This document shows, piece by piece, positions 25,085 to 33,887 of a stretch of DNA of 64,000 bases. The notes beneath the pieces are model-generated. The model saw only the letters and a program-made list of their open reading frames with translations. It had not been told where the DNA came from and made no database searches. Made by a program: the position numbers and the translations under genes. Source of the stretch: Rhabdothermincola sediminis. GTDB taxonomy: Bacteria; Actinomycetota; Acidimicrobiia; Acidimicrobiales; Acidimicrobilacustridaceae. Position 1 is the first letter of the stretch. Each line of letters begins with the position of its first letter. The DNA lies in NCBI RefSeq assembly GCF_014805525.1, contig NZ_JACFSZ010000012.1:1-64000 (forward strand), read 5' to 3'.

Positions 25085-25924
25085 TCAGACCATCGTCTGG
25101 CCCGCGCTGGTGTTGACGGCTTCACCGGTGATGGCCGCGGCCTCCTCCGAGAGCAGCCAGCAGATCGCGGTGGCGATCTCCTCCGCCGTCTGCAGCCTTC
25201 GGAGCGGGATCTCGCGTTCGAGGTAGGCCTCGAGCCCCGCAGGGCCGCCGAGCAGTGACTCGAACAGCCCACCGGGGTTGATGAGGTCCGTGTCGACGGT
25301 GCCGGGGCACACCGCGTTGACCGCGATCCCCGACGGACCGAGCTCGAGCGCCAGGCACTGGGTGAGAAGGATCACCCCGGCTTTCGCGGCGCAGTACGCA
25401 CCGAGCATTGGGAAGGCTCGCTTGCCCGCCTGGCTGGACACGTTGCAGATCCTGCCGTGCACTCCCGCGTCGATCATGCGGCTCGCGCAGGCCTTCGAGA
25501 CCAGCCACGTACCCACCAGGTTCACGTCGAGCACGCGCCGGAACTCGTGGTGGGGCAGGCTCACGAGGGGCCCGAGACCGAAGCCGGGCCCGCTCCCGCC
25601 GGCGACGTTGGCCACCGCGGTGATGGTGCCGAGGGCCTCCGTCGCCGCGGCGACCGCGGCCTCGACCTGCTCGGTGTCCGACACATCGGCGCGCACCGCG
25701 ACGGCCCGCCGGCCCAGCGCTTCGATCTCGCCCACGACCGCGTCGAGATCGTCCGCGGTGGCGGTGCCGTGCGCCGGCGCGTCCTCGTAGGGCCGGGCCA
25801 GGTCGAGGCACGCGACCGAGGCCCCCAGCTCGGCCAGGCGACGTGCCGTGGCCCTTCCGATGCCCCGGGGGCGGGCGGCGCCGGTGACCAGGGCGACGGT
25901 GCCGGCGAACGGTTGGTGGCTCAC
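25085..25924 (-). CDS. Short-chain dehydrogenase/reductase
   Basis: This 279-residue NAD(P)-dependent oxidoreductase starts at GTG with AAGGAG upstream. The cofactor loop is VTGAARPRGIGRATARR. The catalytic Ser is in CNVSSQAGKRAF, and Tyr-Lys is AYCAAKAG. About 20 extra residues (RPYEDAPAHGTATADDL) follow the second strand, an insertion typical of SDRs that keep a tightly bound NAD and pair with mycofactocin. No mycofactocin genes are in the window, so this is only suggestive. It is followed by the iron-box gene and preceded by the MOSC gene on the same strand. Confidence 0.87.
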   Translation of the reverse strand: MSHQPFAGTVALVTGAARPRGIGRATARRLAELGASVACLDLARPYEDAPAHGTATADDLDAVVGEIEALGRRAVAVRADVSDTEQVEAAVAAATEALGTITAVANVAGGSGPGFGLGPLVSLPHHEFRRVLDVNLVGTWLVSKACASRMIDAGVHGRICNVSSQAGKRAFPMLGAYCAAKAGVILLTQCLALELGPSGIAVNAVCPGTVDTDLINPGGLFESLLGGPAGLEAYLEREIPLRRLQTAEEIATAICWLLSEEAAAITGEAVNTSAGQTMV

Positions 25925-25996
25925 AAGGGTCTCCTTCGTTGAGCGGACCGGATCCTACGACGAAGGGCGCTCGATGGGCGGTGCCGTGCGCGCCGG

Positions 25997-26569
25997 TCAG
26001 GCCTTGGAGATGGTGTCGCCCCGGCGGATCGCGCCACCGCGCACGACGCGGGCGTTGACACCCCGCAGGCGGAGCGCGCAGCCGATCGGCGAGTTGACGA
26101 GCCGGACGGCGTCGGCGCCGAAGCGGCGGCTGAACTTCGCGCAGCCCCGATGTGGTTGGGCGGTGATCTCGATGAGGGTCTCACCGATGGCGAGCCTGCT
26201 GCCCGGAGGGAGGTTGGCCTCGCTCAGGTCGAGGTCCACGTAGAGCTGATCGCCTGCTTCGGGCCAGCGGTCCCGCGGGCCCGCCAGCAGCTCCATCACC
26301 CGGGCGCTCACCAGCGTCAACTGCCGGTCCGGGTCGGGGCCCTCGGGCCGGCGCGAGCTGCTGCGGGTCGACCACGAGTCGCCCACCAGCCCCGAGGCGA
26401 TGTCGAGCTGAGCCTCGTCGAGCACCTCACGCTGGTCGACCGCGGGACGGCGCACCACCAGCTCGACGATGCCGTGGTCGGCCGGTGCCTGGCGGATGCG
26501 CTCGAGGTGCACCCCGAGCAGATCCTCGCCGCCCGTGCCCTCGGGCCGATCGCCGCCTGCGGTGGTCAT
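25997..26569 (-). CDS. MOSC-domain protein
   Basis: This 190-residue protein carries the MOSC fold found in molybdenum-cofactor sulfurases and in YiiM-like reductases. The conserved Cys that carries sulfur or ligates Mo is in PHRGCAKFSRRFG (about residue 141). GDSWSTR and NLPPGSRLAIGETLIEIT are family blocks. It may act with Moco or simply bind sulfur compounds; no Moco enzyme is nearby. It lies in a minus-strand gene run between the OYE-type reductase and the SDR, each gap about 70 bases. Confidence 0.82.
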   Translation of the reverse strand: MTTAGGDRPEGTGGEDLLGVHLERIRQAPADHGIVELVVRRPAVDQREVLDEAQLDIASGLVGDSWSTRSSSRRPEGPDPDRQLTLVSARVMELLAGPRDRWPEAGDQLYVDLDLSEANLPPGSRLAIGETLIEITAQPHRGCAKFSRRFGADAVRLVNSPIGCALRLRGVNARVVRGGAIRRGDTISKA

Positions 26570-26640
26570 CCCGACGAGTGTGGTGGACGAGCCGGTCGGG
26601 ATCCAGCGCGATCACCGGCCGTGTCGTCGATGAGCGCAGG

Positions 26641-27828
26641 TCAGGTCGTCGCCCGCGGCGGTACGGGCACCAGCACGCAGCGGGTGCCGCGGTAGATGGT
26701 GGGCATGCACTTGTTGCAGTGGATGCACAGGCCGTCGTCGCTGGTGCCGTCCCGGAGCTGGTTGACGAGGTCCGGCTCGCGCAGCAGCGCCCTGCCCATG
26801 GCCACGAAGTCGAAGCCCTCCCGCATCGCGTGCTCGATGGTGTCGCGGCGGTTGATGCCGCCGAGCAGGATCAGCGGCATCGACAGCGCGGCCCGGAACT
26901 GGCGGGCATAGGGGAGCAGGTAGGCCTCCTCGTACGGGTAGGTGGGCAGGAACCGGCTCCCGAACAACTTGAAGCCGGTGCGGATCGGCTGGGGGAACAC
27001 CCGGGCCATCTCGTGGATGGGCGCCTCGCCGCGGAAGAGGTACATCGGGTTCTGCAACGAGCTGCCGGCCGTGAGCTCGAGCGCGTCGAGGCTCCCGTCG
27101 CTCTCCAGCAGGCGAGCGATCTCGATGCTCTCGTCGAGCCACAGGCCGCCGGGCACGCCGTCGGCCATGTTGAGCTTGGCGATGATGGCCAGACGATCGC
27201 CCACCGCCTCCCGAACCGCCGAAGCGACCTGGCGGGCGAAACGGCTGCGGTTCTCGAGGGAGCCGCCCCACTCGTCGGTGCGCTTGTTGAGCTTGGGGCT
27301 GAAGAACTCGCTGATCAGGTAGCCGTGCCCGAAGTGCAGCTCCACGGCGTCCGCGCCCGCGGTGGCGACGTGGCGGGCGGCGTCGGCGAAGTCATGGGTG
27401 ATGCGACGGATGTCGTCGGGGGTCACGGCCCGTGTGAACCGCATCGCCAGGGGACTGAAGATCCGCGACGGCGACAGCCCCCGGTGGCCGGTGGCCGCGG
27501 CCACCGCGCCCGCGTGGCCGATCTGCACCGAAACGGCCGCGCCCTCGCCGTGCATCTCCTCGACCAGGCGGGCCAGCCCCGGCACGGCCGCCTCGTCGAG
27601 GATGATCTCGTTGGGCGTGCCGCACCCTTCCGGTGACACCGCGCAGTAGGCGATCGTGGTCATGCCCACGCCGCCTCTCGCCACCGCCCGGTGGAACTCG
27701 ATCAGCCGGTCGCTGACCACGTGATCAGGGGTCGCTCCTTCGAACGTCGCCGCCTTGATCACCCGGTTCCGCAGGGAGACGGGGCCGAGCCGGGCGGGAG
27801 CGAAGGGGTCGGGGACCGTGGTCGTCAT
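26641..27828 (-). CDS. Old Yellow Enzyme-type NADH:flavin oxidoreductase
   Basis: This 395-residue FMN TIM barrel reduces activated C=C bonds such as enones or 2-enoyl-CoAs. Motifs are FAPARLGPVSLRNRVIKAATFEG at the start, VQIGHAGA, DAVELHFGHGYLISEFFSPKLNKRTDEWGG-type barrel residues split across 168-198, and the phosphate loop LILLGGINRRDTIEHAM. The C-terminal CIHCNKC ... C pattern could ligate a 4Fe-4S cluster as in 2,4-dienoyl-CoA reductase, though the usual flavodoxin/FAD half is missing. It is seven bases downstream of the PF10118 hydrolase gene. Confidence 0.88.
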   Translation of the reverse strand: MTTTVPDPFAPARLGPVSLRNRVIKAATFEGATPDHVVSDRLIEFHRAVARGGVGMTTIAYCAVSPEGCGTPNEIILDEAAVPGLARLVEEMHGEGAAVSVQIGHAGAVAAATGHRGLSPSRIFSPLAMRFTRAVTPDDIRRITHDFADAARHVATAGADAVELHFGHGYLISEFFSPKLNKRTDEWGGSLENRSRFARQVASAVREAVGDRLAIIAKLNMADGVPGGLWLDESIEIARLLESDGSLDALELTAGSSLQNPMYLFRGEAPIHEMARVFPQPIRTGFKLFGSRFLPTYPYEEAYLLPYARQFRAALSMPLILLGGINRRDTIEHAMREGFDFVAMGRALLREPDLVNQLRDGTSDDGLCIHCNKCMPTIYRGTRCVLVPVPPRATT

Positions 27829-27835
27829 GGTCTCA

Positions 27836-28705
27836 TCATGGCCCGGAGGTGAGCCCCCGACGAACGGCGGATGGTGCGCGCCAGAGAGGCATCGTCCCGG
27901 TCGCGGGGTCGTACTGCTTCAGCCACGTCGGCAGGAACACCGGGTCCGCGAAGTCGCGGGGATGGTGAGCCGGTAGCGCCGAGGCCGCCATCACCGGTAG
28001 CACCGCGAACGCCAGGCTCACCGACCAGCGCAGCAACCGGACGTAAGTCACCGGCTTGAGCGCCCGGCCCGAGCCGAGGACCATCAGGAGGGTACCGATG
28101 GTGGCGAACCACGCCAGCAGGGTGAAGGTGGTGAGCATGGCGAGCGAGTAGCGCACTCGTGACCCGTCGATCGCCTCGAACACGTCGTAGGCCACGTTCT
28201 TGTGCTCCACCTCCTCGGCGAGGTGCCAGAGGAACAGCGTGGTGGCGATCGAGTCGCCGTCGTCGAAGAACTCGTCGAGATGGGCTTCGGACCAGCGGGC
28301 GAGCGCGAAGGCGATCGTCTCGCTCGCCGCGGCGAACGCCACGTTGAACCGGACGCTGCGCGTGCGCCCCAGCCAGCCGTAGGACCACCCGATCCAGCGT
28401 TCGAGGCGGGCGATGCCGCGATAGCGGCTGGCGACGAGGTCGTTGAAGCGGCGGTGCTGGCGGTAGTGGCCCGACTCTTGGCGCAGGAACGACTCCACCT
28501 GGGGTCGGAGCCGCGGGTCGAGCTGGGGGAGCGCGGCGCGGATCGAGCGGATGAAGTAGGGCTCCGCGTAGGGCATGAGCAGCGAGACGCTGTTGGCCCC
28601 GAACGCGAACTCCGGCAGTCGTCGGTTCCAGGCGGGGTCGAGGTCGTCCGGGTACTCGAACCGGATCCGGCGAACGGGCAGCGCTGGCGCCGGGTCGGTG
28701 CTCAA
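27836..28705 (-). CDS. Predicted metal-dependent hydrolase (PF10118 family)
   Basis: This 289-residue protein starts at TTG 28705, which overlaps the ligase stop (TTGA). It has ESGHYRQHRRFN (E-X2-H-X3-H, about residue 100) and LWHLAEEVEHKNVAYDVF (EExEH, about residue 180). These recur in this family and look like a di-metal, ferritin-like site. A hydrophobic pair of segments follows near residues 205-240, so it may be membrane-associated. The function is unproven. A longer reading from 28822 would run inside the ligase C-terminus and is unlikely. Confidence 0.75.
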   Translation of the reverse strand: MSTDPAPALPVRRIRFEYPDDLDPAWNRRLPEFAFGANSVSLLMPYAEPYFIRSIRAALPQLDPRLRPQVESFLRQESGHYRQHRRFNDLVASRYRGIARLERWIGWSYGWLGRTRSVRFNVAFAAASETIAFALARWSEAHLDEFFDDGDSIATTLFLWHLAEEVEHKNVAYDVFEAIDGSRVRYSLAMLTTFTLLAWFATIGTLLMVLGSGRALKPVTYVRLLRWSVSLAFAVLPVMAASALPAHHPRDFADPVFLPTWLKQYDPATGTMPLWRAPSAVRRGLTSGP

Positions 28706-30300
28706 CCGGATCGGTCCCGCAGCTCGTACTTGAGGACCTTCCCGCTGGCGTTGAGCGGGAAGGCCTCCACCACCTCCACCGAGCGTGGGACCTTGAAGTT
28801 GGCCATGCGCTCCCGGCACCACCCGATCAGGGCGTCGGGGTCGATCTCGGCGCCCGGGCGCGGGATCACGAACGCCTTGCCGACCTCACCGAGGCGGTGG
28901 TCGGGCACGCCGACCACCGCCACCTGGGCGATCGAGGGATGCTCCATCATGATGTTCTCGATCTCGGCGGGATAGGCGTTGAACCCCCCGACGATGAACA
29001 TGTCCTTGAGTCGGTCGGTGATCCGCAGGTTGCCCCGCTCGTCGAGCACCCCGATGTCGCCGGTGTGCAGCCACCCGTCGGGGTCGATCGTGGCGGCGGT
29101 GGCCTCGGGGTCGTCGAGGTAGCCCTTCATGATGTTGTAGCCGCGCACCAGGACCTCGCCGGGTTCACCGGTGGGCACGGATCGGCCACGCTCGTCGACC
29201 AGCCTCACCTCGACGCCCGGGATCGGCCGCCCAGCGGTACGGGCGATGGTCTCGGGGTCGTCGTCGTGGCGACACATGGTGGCGATGCCGGTGGCTTCGG
29301 TCAGCCCGTAGCCGGTGACGATGGTGGTGAAGGTGAGCTCGTCGCGCATGCGCCGGATCATCTCCACGGGCACCGTCGCGGCGCCGGTCACCGCCAGGCG
29401 GAGGGTCGACAGGTCGTAGGAAGCGAGGTCCGGATGGTCGAGGATGGTCTGGTAGATCGCCGGCGGTCCCGGGAGCATGGTGACCCGCTCCTCCGCCACC
29501 CGGCGCATCACCGAGGGCACGTCGAACACCGGGTGGGGGATGATCGTCGCACCTTTGAGCAGACAGGCCAGGATGCCGGCCTTCAGCCCGAACGCGTGGA
29601 AGAACGGGTTGACGATCAGGTAGCGGTCGCCCTCGCGCAGCCCGACCACGCTGGCCCAGCTGTCGTAGGCCCGGATCGACGCCCCGTGGGTGAGCATGGC
29701 GCCCTTGGGTCGACCGGTCGTGCCGGAGGTGAACAGGATGTCGCACACGTCGTCGCTGCGGATGGCCCGGACCCGCTCGAGGACCTGCGACCGGTCGATG
29801 GCGTCCCCGCGATCGAGGAAGCCCTGCCAGCCGATGCACCCCCCCGGCACCGAGCCCCCCACCACAACGGTCTCGGCCAGTGCCGGCAGCTCCTGGCCTC
29901 GGAGCAGCTCGACGTAGTCGGTGTCGAGGAAGTCGGTCACGGTGAACAGCAGGCGTGCCCCCGAGCGCCGCAGGATGTAGGCGGCCTCGTGCCCTTTGAA
30001 CCGGGTGTTGAGGGGCACCACGACTCCGCCCGCCCGGTAGGTGCCGAGCGCGGCGATCGCCCACTCGGCTCGGTTCGGTGCCCAGATCGCCACCCGTTCG
30101 CCAGGCCGGATCCCCGAGGCCACGAGGGCCCGAGCCGCTCGGTCGGCCTGCTCCAGCAGGCCCTCGAAGCTCAGTCGCAGGTCACCGTCGACGAGTGCCT
30201 CGCGGCCGGCGAAGCGGGCCGCGGCCCGTTCGAGCACCAGCGGCACCGATGGCGGCAGGTCCGGCTGTTCCTCGCCCCGCTCGGCAGCACCGTCAGCCAC
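28702..30300 (-). CDS. Acyl-CoA ligase (FadD3-like AMP-binding enzyme)
   Basis: This 532-residue ligase activates a carboxylic acid to its CoA thioester with ATP. Core motifs are DILFTSGTTGRPKGAML (about 188), YGLTEATGIATM (about 335), GWLHTGDIGVLDERGNLRITDRLKDMF (about 410) and the catalytic Lys in LNASGKVLKYEL near the C-terminus. It resembles FadD3-type enzymes that act on partly degraded steroid rings, but substrate cannot be read. GTG 30300 is chosen for the AGGG 6 bases upstream. It is first in the minus-strand run and diverges from the beta-oxidation operon across a 214-base gap. Confidence 0.88.
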   Translation of the reverse strand: MADGAAERGEEQPDLPPSVPLVLERAAARFAGREALVDGDLRLSFEGLLEQADRAARALVASGIRPGERVAIWAPNRAEWAIAALGTYRAGGVVVPLNTRFKGHEAAYILRRSGARLLFTVTDFLDTDYVELLRGQELPALAETVVVGGSVPGGCIGWQGFLDRGDAIDRSQVLERVRAIRSDDVCDILFTSGTTGRPKGAMLTHGASIRAYDSWASVVGLREGDRYLIVNPFFHAFGLKAGILACLLKGATIIPHPVFDVPSVMRRVAEERVTMLPGPPAIYQTILDHPDLASYDLSTLRLAVTGAATVPVEMIRRMRDELTFTTIVTGYGLTEATGIATMCRHDDDPETIARTAGRPIPGVEVRLVDERGRSVPTGEPGEVLVRGYNIMKGYLDDPEATAATIDPDGWLHTGDIGVLDERGNLRITDRLKDMFIVGGFNAYPAEIENIMMEHPSIAQVAVVGVPDHRLGEVGKAFVIPRPGAEIDPDALIGWCRERMANFKVPRSVEVVEAFPLNASGKVLKYELRDRSG

Positions 30301-30477
30301 GTCGATCCCTCGCCTCCTGTCCCTGCCGTCCTGTCCTCGCCTGTCCTCGCCGGTGCGAGCGGCTGGTGGTGCACGGAGGTCTCGGAGGCGTCCCCGCACC
30401 CCGCGCACGCCGGACGGGCAGCGTTCGTCGCGGCGACAGTACCCAACTCGGGAGCCGCGAACGAGCGTCCTGTCGTT

Positions 30478-30491
30478 TGAACCACCGTTCA
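30478..30491. promoter_or_regulatory. Palindrome between divergent catabolic operons
   Basis: TGAAC-CACC-GTTCA, perfect 5-base arms with a 4-base spacer, 24 bases before the plus-strand operon start. The AAC-N4-GTT core is like TetR-family operators of steroid-type regulons. No -10/-35 pair is obvious. The regulator is not encoded next to it. Confidence 0.45.
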
Positions 30492-30514
30492 CATAGCGCG
30501 ATGCTGGCTCGCGC

Positions 30515-31786
30515 ATGACTGGGGAAGGCCGGGCCGCCACCGCGCCTGCGGGTGTGATCACCGACGAGGCGATCGAGCGGCTGCGGGCTCGCATCGGCGT
30601 GCCAGAGCCGCATCCGGTGTCCCCCCACTACCGCCGGCCGGGCGAGGACGCCTTCCGCCACGTGGCCGAGGCCTACGGCGACGACAACCCGCTCTACACC
30701 GACCCCGTCTATGCCGCCTCGACCCGGTGGGGTGGGCTGATCGCCACCCCGGTGCTGGTCGGTGGCGACACGCTCATCGGGGAGGACGAGGTCTCGGAGG
30801 TGCCGGCCGCCCAGCGCGAGCTGATGAGGGGCGACCCGCTGCGGGGGGTGCACGCGTTCTACGCCGCCAGCGTGCGCGAGTGGTGGGCGCCGCTGCGCCC
30901 CGACCGTCGGGTGTGGCGCCGCAACGCGCTGGTCGGGGTGCTCGACAAGCCGAGCGAGTTCGCGGGCCGGGCGGTGCACGAGTGGACCGCTCAGGCGTTC
31001 CGGGACGACGAAGGCACCCTGCTCGCCGGGCAGTACCGCCTGATGATCCGCACCGAGCGCCGCAAGGCCCGGGAGCGCAAGAAGTACGACGACGTGGCGC
31101 TGGCGCCCTACACCGACCAGCAGATCGCCCAGATCGAAGCCCAGTACGCGAAGGAGCGACCCCGAGGCGGTGAGCCTCGCTGGTGGGAGGACGTCGCCGA
31201 GGGCGACGAGCTCGGGCCGATGGTCAAGGGACCGTTGACGGTCACCGACATGATCTGCTGGCACGTGGGGATGGGCATGGGCCTCTACGGGATCAAGCCC
31301 TTTCGGTTGGGGGCGCGCAACCGGGCCCGGATCCCGCGCTTCTACCACCGCGACGAGCTGAACGTCCCCGACGTGATGCAACGGGTCCACTGGGATCCGG
31401 CGTTCGCCCAGCGGGCCGGCAACCCCACCACCTTCGACTACGGCCGGATGCGCGAGACCTGGCTCATCCACCTCTGCACCGACTGGATGGGCGACGACGC
31501 CTGGCTGGCCCGGCTGGAGTGTGAGTTCCGGCGCTTCAACTACGTGGGCGACACCCAGTGGCTGCGGGGGACCGTCACCCGTCGGTACCTCGCCGAGGGC
31601 GATCGGCCCGCGGTGGACGTCGAGCTTCGGGCCGAGAACCAGCGTGGTGAGCTGACCACCCCCGGGGCGGCCACGATCCTGCTGCCGAGCCGTGAGCACG
31701 GCCCGGTGCGCCTGCCCGACCCACCGGGGGGCTCGAATGACCTGGCCGGGGTCCTGGAGGCGATCGCCGCGAGGTTCGACCGGTGA
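30515..31786 (+). CDS. MaoC/FAS1-like double-hotdog dehydratase
   Basis: This 423-residue probable enoyl-CoA hydratase/dehydratase is made of two hotdog halves. The N-terminal half has HYRRPGEDAFRHVAEAYGDDNPLY followed by TRWGGLIATPVLV, as in FAS1-like dehydratase domains. The C-terminal half has WWEDVAEGDELGPMVKGPLTVTD and a long specific insert. Such fused proteins hydrate 2-enoyl-CoAs of bulky acids. It is the first gene of a seven-gene plus-strand operon whose members mostly overlap by a few bases. Its stop overlaps the next start (GTGA). Confidence 0.85.
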   Translation: MTGEGRAATAPAGVITDEAIERLRARIGVPEPHPVSPHYRRPGEDAFRHVAEAYGDDNPLYTDPVYAASTRWGGLIATPVLVGGDTLIGEDEVSEVPAAQRELMRGDPLRGVHAFYAASVREWWAPLRPDRRVWRRNALVGVLDKPSEFAGRAVHEWTAQAFRDDEGTLLAGQYRLMIRTERRKARERKKYDDVALAPYTDQQIAQIEAQYAKERPRGGEPRWWEDVAEGDELGPMVKGPLTVTDMICWHVGMGMGLYGIKPFRLGARNRARIPRFYHRDELNVPDVMQRVHWDPAFAQRAGNPTTFDYGRMRETWLIHLCTDWMGDDAWLARLECEFRRFNYVGDTQWLRGTVTRRYLAEGDRPAVDVELRAENQRGELTTPGAATILLPSREHGPVRLPDPPGGSNDLAGVLEAIAARFDR

Positions 31787-32592
31787 GTGGCTACCAGTCG
31801 GCCGAGGGGCTCCGGGTGTCGCTCGACGGCGCGGTCCTGCGGCTGGTGCTGGACCGGCCGGAGAAGCGCAACGCGATCGACGACGTGATGATGGCTGCGC
31901 TCGTCGAGACCATCGATCTCGCCGGGCGTGACGAGCAGGTGCGGGCGATCGTGCTGGCCGGGGAGGGCGAGCACTTCTGCGGCGGCGCCGACATCGTGGC
32001 CCGCAACGCCGAGGGCGAGGGCCGGCCTCGGGTGGGCAGCGTGCAGCGGCGGGTCCCCTCGCTCGCTCACCGGCTGATCCCGTTGATGCTCACCGTGCAG
32101 ACACCGATCGTGTGCGCGGTGCGAGGGTGGGCGGCCGGCATCGGCTTACAGCTCGCTCTGGCCGCCGACTTCACGATCGTGGCCGAGGACGCCACCCTGT
32201 GGGAGCCGTTCCTGACCCGTGGCTTCACCCCGGACAGCGGGGCCACCTGGCTGGTACCGAGGCTGGTGGGACTGGTGCGCGCCCGCGAGCTGCTGCTCCT
32301 CGGTCGCCGGCTCGACGGTCGCGAAGCCGTCGAGTGGGGGCTGGTGCACGCCGCGGTTCCCGATCCGCAGGTGCAGGACACGGCAGCCCGTCTCGCCGAC
32401 GAGCTCGCCGCCGGCCCCACGGTGGCCCTGGGGCTGACCAAGTGGCTCCTCCACGCGGGGTACGACGCGTCGCTGGAGCAGCAACTCCGAGCCGAGGCGT
32501 TCGGCCTGGAGCTCTCGTCGCGCTCTGAGGACTTCCGCGAGGGTCTGCAGGCGTTCCGGGAGAAGCGCCCACCCCGCTTCGGTGGGCGGTGA
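31783..32592 (+). CDS. Enoyl-CoA hydratase/isomerase (crotonase) 1
   Basis: This 269-residue crotonase-fold enzyme has the oxyanion-hole block VRAIVLAGEGEHFCGGADIVARN and the glycine-rich VRGWAAGIGLQLALAADFTI. The general acid/base positions around FLTRGFTPDSGATWLVPRLVG contain Asp/Ser rather than the usual Glu, so the exact reaction (hydration, isomerisation, C-C cleavage) is open. Starts at GTG overlapping the previous stop. It lies between the MaoC-like gene and the acyl-CoA dehydrogenase in the operon. Confidence 0.87.
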   Translation: MSGYQSAEGLRVSLDGAVLRLVLDRPEKRNAIDDVMMAALVETIDLAGRDEQVRAIVLAGEGEHFCGGADIVARNAEGEGRPRVGSVQRRVPSLAHRLIPLMLTVQTPIVCAVRGWAAGIGLQLALAADFTIVAEDATLWEPFLTRGFTPDSGATWLVPRLVGLVRARELLLLGRRLDGREAVEWGLVHAAVPDPQVQDTAARLADELAAGPTVALGLTKWLLHAGYDASLEQQLRAEAFGLELSSRSEDFREGLQAFREKRPPRFGGR

Positions 32593-32599
32593 GGTAGAA

Positions 32600-33886
32600 G
32601 TGATCGACGCGACCGGCCGGGTGCCGATCACCCCGGAGACCGAGGTCGACGAGGCGGCGGCGATCGTGCGGGCCTGGGTGGCCGAGCACGTGCCCGCCGC
32701 CTGGCGCGAGGCCGCTGCGGGAGGATCCGCCGCCATCCGTGAGGTGCGCCCGCGGGAGGCGTACGAGGCCTGGTATCCGGTATTCGGCGCGTCCGGCCTG
32801 GTGGTGCCCACCTGGCCGGTGCCCTACGGCGGGCTGGGTGTGGGACGGGAGGTGGCCCGGGCCATCGAGGCGGAGCTGGCGCCGTACAACCTGGGGCGCT
32901 TGAACCCGCTCGGTCTCAACCTGGCCGCCCCGGCGCTGTTCGCCCACGGCACCGAGGAGCAGCGGCTGCGCTTCCTGCCGCCCATCGTGCGCAACGAGGA
33001 GGTGTGGTGCCAGCTGTTCAGCGAGCCCGGTGCCGGCTCCGACCTGGCCTCGCTGGCCACCCGGGCGGTGCGAGACGGCGACGACTGGGTGGTGACCGGC
33101 CAGAAGGTGTGGACCACCTGGGCGCACCGGGCCGACTTCGCTGTGCTGCTGGCTCGCACCGATCCCGACGTCCCCAAGCGGGAGGGCATCACCTACTTCC
33201 TCCTCTCGCTCCACCAGCCAGGCGTGCAGGTCCGGCCCCTGCGGCACATCACCGGCGAGGTGGACTTCAACGAGGTGTTCCTCGACGGGGTCCGGGTACC
33301 CGACCACCAGCGGGTCGGTGCCGTGGGTGACGGTTGGCGGGTGGCTGGCGCGACGCTGTCCGGCGAGCGCCAGATGGTCGCCGGCCAAGGCTCCGGCGGG
33401 GTCGACCGCATCGGGGGCTCCGGCACCCGGCGGCTCATCGGGCTGGCTGCCGAGGGCACGGGACCCGCCGGTGGTCGGGCCATCGCCGACCCACTGGTGC
33501 GCGACCGCCTCATGCGGCTCTACAGCGAGGAGTGCATCCGGGGCTGGACCAACGAGCGGGTGCGGGCAGGCCTGGCGGCGGGACGCCCGCCCGGCCCCGA
33601 GAGCTCGATCGGCAAGGTCCACCAGGGGGATCTCAACCAGCGGACCCAGCTCCTGGCCACCGACCTGCTCGGGGCGCGGGCGATGGCCTGGGAGGCGCCG
33701 GCCGGGGCACCGTACGAGGACACGTTGTCCTACGAGGTGCGGGGCATGTTGCGCAGCCGGGCCAACACGATCGAAGGCGGCACGACCGAGGTCAACAAGA
33801 ACATTCTCGGGGAGCGGGTCCTGGGCCTGCCCCGGGAGCCGGATCCCTGGCGCGACGTGCCCTGGCGCGAGGTGCCCCGGAGCTGA
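32600..33886 (+). CDS. Acyl-CoA dehydrogenase
   Basis: This 428-residue FAD enzyme introduces the alpha,beta double bond. Domain order is typical: helical N-terminus; beta domain with QLFSEPGAGSDLASLATRA (about 140) and DDWVVTGQKVWTTWAH; and C-terminal helices ending ANTIEGGTTEVNKNILGERVLGLPREP. The segment after DTLSYEVRGMLRS lacks an obvious Glu catalytic base at the short-chain position, as in the alpha2beta2 steroid-type dehydrogenases. GTG 32600 follows TGAGGT; GTG 32582, overlapping the crotonase, is the alternative. No second dehydrogenase subunit is adjacent. Confidence 0.88.
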   Translation: MIDATGRVPITPETEVDEAAAIVRAWVAEHVPAAWREAAAGGSAAIREVRPREAYEAWYPVFGASGLVVPTWPVPYGGLGVGREVARAIEAELAPYNLGRLNPLGLNLAAPALFAHGTEEQRLRFLPPIVRNEEVWCQLFSEPGAGSDLASLATRAVRDGDDWVVTGQKVWTTWAHRADFAVLLARTDPDVPKREGITYFLLSLHQPGVQVRPLRHITGEVDFNEVFLDGVRVPDHQRVGAVGDGWRVAGATLSGERQMVAGQGSGGVDRIGGSGTRRLIGLAAEGTGPAGGRAIADPLVRDRLMRLYSEECIRGWTNERVRAGLAAGRPPGPESSIGKVHQGDLNQRTQLLATDLLGARAMAWEAPAGAPYEDTLSYEVRGMLRSRANTIEGGTTEVNKNILGERVLGLPREPDPWRDVPWREVPRS

Positions 33887-33887
33887 G

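Noticed and set aside
25085-25924. Mycofactocin system
   Set aside because: Only an SDR insertion hints at it. No mftA-F genes are in the window.
28706-28822. Longer start for the PF10118 protein at 28822
   Set aside because: The extra residues overlap the ligase's conserved C-terminus and are Gly-rich. The TTG overlapping the stop is a better fit.
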